Origin: Delphinapterus leucas
Taxonomy: Eukaryota; Chordata; Mammalia; Artiodactyla; Monodontidae
Direction: 5' to 3'
NCBI RefSeq assembly: GCF_002288925.2
Contig: NW_022098069.1
Coordinates: 73,448,096-73,512,095, forward strand
Length of the DNA: 64,000 nucleotides
Both the position numbers and the translations under genes were made by a program. The notes beneath the pieces are model-generated. The model saw nothing but the letters and a program-made list of their open reading frames with translations, made no database searches and was not told the DNA's origin. This document shows positions 28,810 through 64,000 of this stretch, piece after piece; positions within the stretch are counted from its first letter, which is position 1, and every line of letters starts with the position of its first letter.

Positions 28810-29745
28810 GGGTCCTTTTGGCAAGACAAGCCACAAAATGGAGAATGCCTAAAAATAAAGTCAAACAGAGGTACACGATGAAATATATCACCTCATGCTT
28901 GTTAAAATGGCTATCAAAAAGATACAAATAACAACTGTTTGCAAGTATGTAGACAAAGGGAACCCTCATGTCCTGTTGATAGGAATGTAAATTGGTGTAG
29001 CCACCATGGAAAACAGTATAGAGGGTCCTCAAAAAATTAAGAACTACCATGTGATCCAGCAATTCCACTTCTGGGTATATATCCAAAGAAGATGAAGGCA
29101 GGATCTCAAAGAGATATCTGCACTCTCATGTTCATTGCAGCATTATTCACAACAGCCAAGATATGATGCACAACCTAGGTGTCCATCAACAGATGAATGG
29201 ATAAGGAAAATGTAAGTAAGTGTGTGTGTATGAATATTATTCGGCCATAAGAAAGGAGACCCTGCCATTTGTGACAAGATGGATGGACCCTGAGGGCATT
29301 ATGCTAAGTGAAGTAAGTCAGAAAGAAAGGGACAAATACTATATGATATGACTTGTATGTGGAATCTAAAAGAGACAAACTATTAGAGGCAGAGAGTGGA
29401 ATGACAGTTGCCAGTGGCTAGGCTGTGAAGGAAATGGGGAGATGTTGGTCAAAGAGTATAAACTTCCTGTTATAAGATGAATAAGTTCTAGGGATCTATT
29501 GTACAGCATGGTGATTATAGTTAATAACACTGTATTATATACTTAAAAGTTGCTAAGAGAGTAGATAGATCTTAAATGTTCGCACCACGAAAAAAGAAAC
29601 AGTAATTATGTGATATGATGGAGGTGTTACCTAATGCTATGGTGGTTATCATTTTGCAATACGTAAGTATCAAATCAATATGTTGTACACCTTAAACGTA
29701 TACAATGTCATATGTCAATTATATGTCGATAAAGCTGGAAAAAAA
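28810..29745 (+). mobile_element. L1 fragment: ORF2 C terminus and 3' UTR (intergenic)
   Basis: Reads ...accctcatgtcctgttgata, ccatgtgatccagcaattcc, tccatcaacagatgaatgga, then an L1 3' UTR ending tcgataaagctgg plus A-run. Degenerate. Confidence 0.85.
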
Positions 29746-31015
29746 CAAATGACAAAGGGAAAAGATAACCATCTACAAACCAAGGAGAGGCCTCAGAAAA
29801 AAACCAACCCTGCTGACAACTTGATCTCAAGCCTTCTAGCTTCCAGAACTATGAAAAATAAATTTTTGTTATTCAAGCCACCCCCCCAAAAAAAGGTACA
29901 ACAAACAACATAAAGTGCAAATTATAGTGTTTACTCTTAGATTTGAAATATTTATAACTTAGAGTAGGAAACATTTGGAAAAGTATTTAGAAATATTTTT
30001 GCATTTTTGGATAATACTGATTATCCATATAGATAGTTCTGTACTAGTCCCTTTTAGCAGCATTCAACTTATGTGAGGTAGTAAAGTGTACATAATGTGA
30101 TTTAGCCAATTTCTAGTAAACTCGCTAAACTGTTAGATTACAGCTATTTTACCTCAGATTTATTAGCCTGCCTATATTGGGGCTGTCGGGCTTATCCAAA
30201 TTTAAAATTCTGCAGTTCTGAGTAGCTATGCAGACACAGATTGAAAACCGTTGGGTCTTCCCTACCACTACTGAGAGAGAAAAAATAAATAAGGTAATAG
30301 TTTTTCTCTAGAATTTAAGGGAATTAGAAAATGCCAATAATTTTAAGTTTGCTGTTCAGTATATGTATACAACAACACATATCTGGCTTATGTTTCTAAA
30401 GTGAATTATTTATTAGGACTTGAAAGAAAAAAGTAGTTATCTGTACTACAGGTAGCAAAATCCATCTTGATCTCTTAATCCTCTTTATTGCTCAAATATG
30501 AGCATTATTCATACATATCCATTAACTTAGGGGTTAATTAGTAAGATCCTGAACTAAAATAAGACGGAAAGTGTAGTATTAAAAATCATGACTTATAGAA
30601 GCTAAGGGAGGATGGCAGGCATGGTAAGTATAAAATTTAAGTCATGATTTTACTTCATAAGGAAAACTTTATAATAACAGAAAATGCATTTTTTAATAAA
30701 TAAAAAGGAGATAGCTATGAATAAAAGTACCTCTATTAGGTAAAAGATTTCTATAATTTCATTCTATTACAGGTAATTCATACAGAACTCTCCTTATGAT
30801 TTCACTGCATATTCTCTTGTTATTTTAATGACGCCTCTGCAGTTTGACTTAAGAGTATAACTTCACATTTATAGACCACTGTCTATTCACTCATGACTTT
30901 ATGCCACCCCCCAAAAAATGTCATATGAAGACTACTTCTTTTTTGAGATAAGGAAACTATGATCCAGAATTTTTATATTATCTTGCTATTCATAATTACA
31001 CACAGAATTTCCTAT
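29746..31015. other. Intergenic DNA 3' of MFSD8
   Basis: A short old repeat-like block at 29,780-29,890 ('gccttctagcttccagaact'). The rest is AT-rich with nothing recognised; part may be MFSD8 3' UTR. Confidence 0.4.
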
Positions 31016-31021
31016 TTTATT
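31016..31021 (-). terminator. MFSD8: Candidate MFSD8 polyadenylation signal AATAAA
   Basis: First AATAAA on the - strand, about 140 nt past the stop. Another lies at 30409-30414. Usage unknown. Confidence 0.4.
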
Positions 31022-31159
31022 CAATATATGTTCTTGTTATTCAACATATGCAATATCTACAACCTGACTTTAGGAAACTGACTCTTAGCAATCATCTAGC
31101 AGAGCCTTAAAAGAGAAAGTTCCACACAGCAAGTACTTTCCACCACAGTCTTAGCTAGG

Positions 31160-63515
<32,356 letters not shown>

Positions 63516-64000
63516 AGATACAAGAAGTCCCCTACACACGAACCTTCAAGTTGCAAACTTTCAAAGATGCGAATATGCGTTCGCATGTCCAATCACATAA
63601 GTTAGTTCACGTGTCTGGCAAACATTGTCACATGTGTGCATCCTCTAAAAGTGGTTGTGCTTTTGTGTACTTTACTGTACAGTACTGTATAGAGTACAGT
63701 AGAACAGTATCTTTATTTCAAGCCCAGGATGTCCAGAAGCAAGCGTAAAAGCAGCGGTGATGTGTCTGGTACCGCTAAGAAGTGCCAAGTGATAACGACA
63801 GAAACAGAAGTGAAAATAATTGAGAGAGTGGAGCGAGGCAAAAGATGGTTGACGTCGCTCATTCTTATAACATGAATCGTTCAACCATCAGCACGATTCT
63901 AAGAACATGGGCGAGATCATGGAATACATGAAGTCTGATGTGCCAATGATGTCGACAATAATATCAAAGAAGTGTGGAAAAATGATGGAGATGGAGAAAG
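63516..64000 (+). mobile_element. Tigger-like (pogo/Tc1-mariner) DNA transposon, 5' part
   Basis: Non-coding 5' end from about 63,520 ('aagtcccctacacacgaacc'), then an ORF from ATG at 63,730: SRSKRKSSGDVSGTAKKC... VKIIERVERGK. This is the N-terminal CENP-B-type helix-turn-helix of a Tigger transposase. A one-base loss after VERG shifts the frame; the shifted frame continues the pattern (MNRST, then VPMMSTIISKK) to the window edge. Inactive; cut by the window end. Confidence 0.8.

Overview
This window is nuclear DNA from a mammal, most likely a cetacean (whale or dolphin). Genes are split into short exons with GT-AG introns, there is one CpG-island promoter, and MIR, L2 and L1 repeats are everywhere. 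The decisive clue is the set of about 18 tRNA-derived SINEs that open with 'cttccctggtgg(c/t)' and carry the CHR-type body. This family belongs to the whale/hippo/ruminant group, and copies as intact as those at 49.4 kb and 56.1 kb are typical of whales. The species assignment is an inference.

Layout. (1) 1-6.2 kb is a stack of nested L1 fragments with SINE insertions and no host gene. (2) 6.2-7.3 kb is unique sequence plus one SINE. (3) 7.3-8.2 kb is a CpG island, the promoter of PLK4. (4) 7.7-24.2 kb is the complete PLK4 gene on the + strand: 16 coding exons, 2,919 nt, 972 residues plus stop, frame intact across every junction. (5) 24.2-31.0 kb is the tail-to-tail intergenic interval, filled with an L1, L2-like pieces, a long SINE and an old dispersed repeat. 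(6) 31.0-64.0 kb is MFSD8 (CLN7) on the - strand: 11 coding exons including the stop. The exon with the start codon lies beyond the right edge. The 1,495 coding nt here equal the expected length from about residue 22 to the end of a 518-residue protein, so the visible part is intact. The large MFSD8 introns hold L1s, SINEs, MIRs, an LTR-like insertion and, at the right edge, a broken Tigger (pogo-type) DNA transposon.

How the genes work. PLK4 encodes the master kinase of centriole duplication. MFSD8 encodes a 12-helix lysosomal membrane transporter or channel whose loss causes neuronal ceroid lipofuscinosis type 7 in people. They are neighbours by conserved mammalian synteny, convergently transcribed, and share no pathway that the sequence shows.

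I found no unknown gene system. The most unusual structures are a ~138-bp direct duplication flanking a 5'-truncated L1 in MFSD8 (far longer than a normal target-site duplication), reuse of the same insertion site by a SINE, an out-of-frame upstream ORF that overlaps the PLK4 start codon, and a candidate alternative PLK4 first exon in intron 1. Repeat names and comparisons with human proteins are from memory, not from a search.
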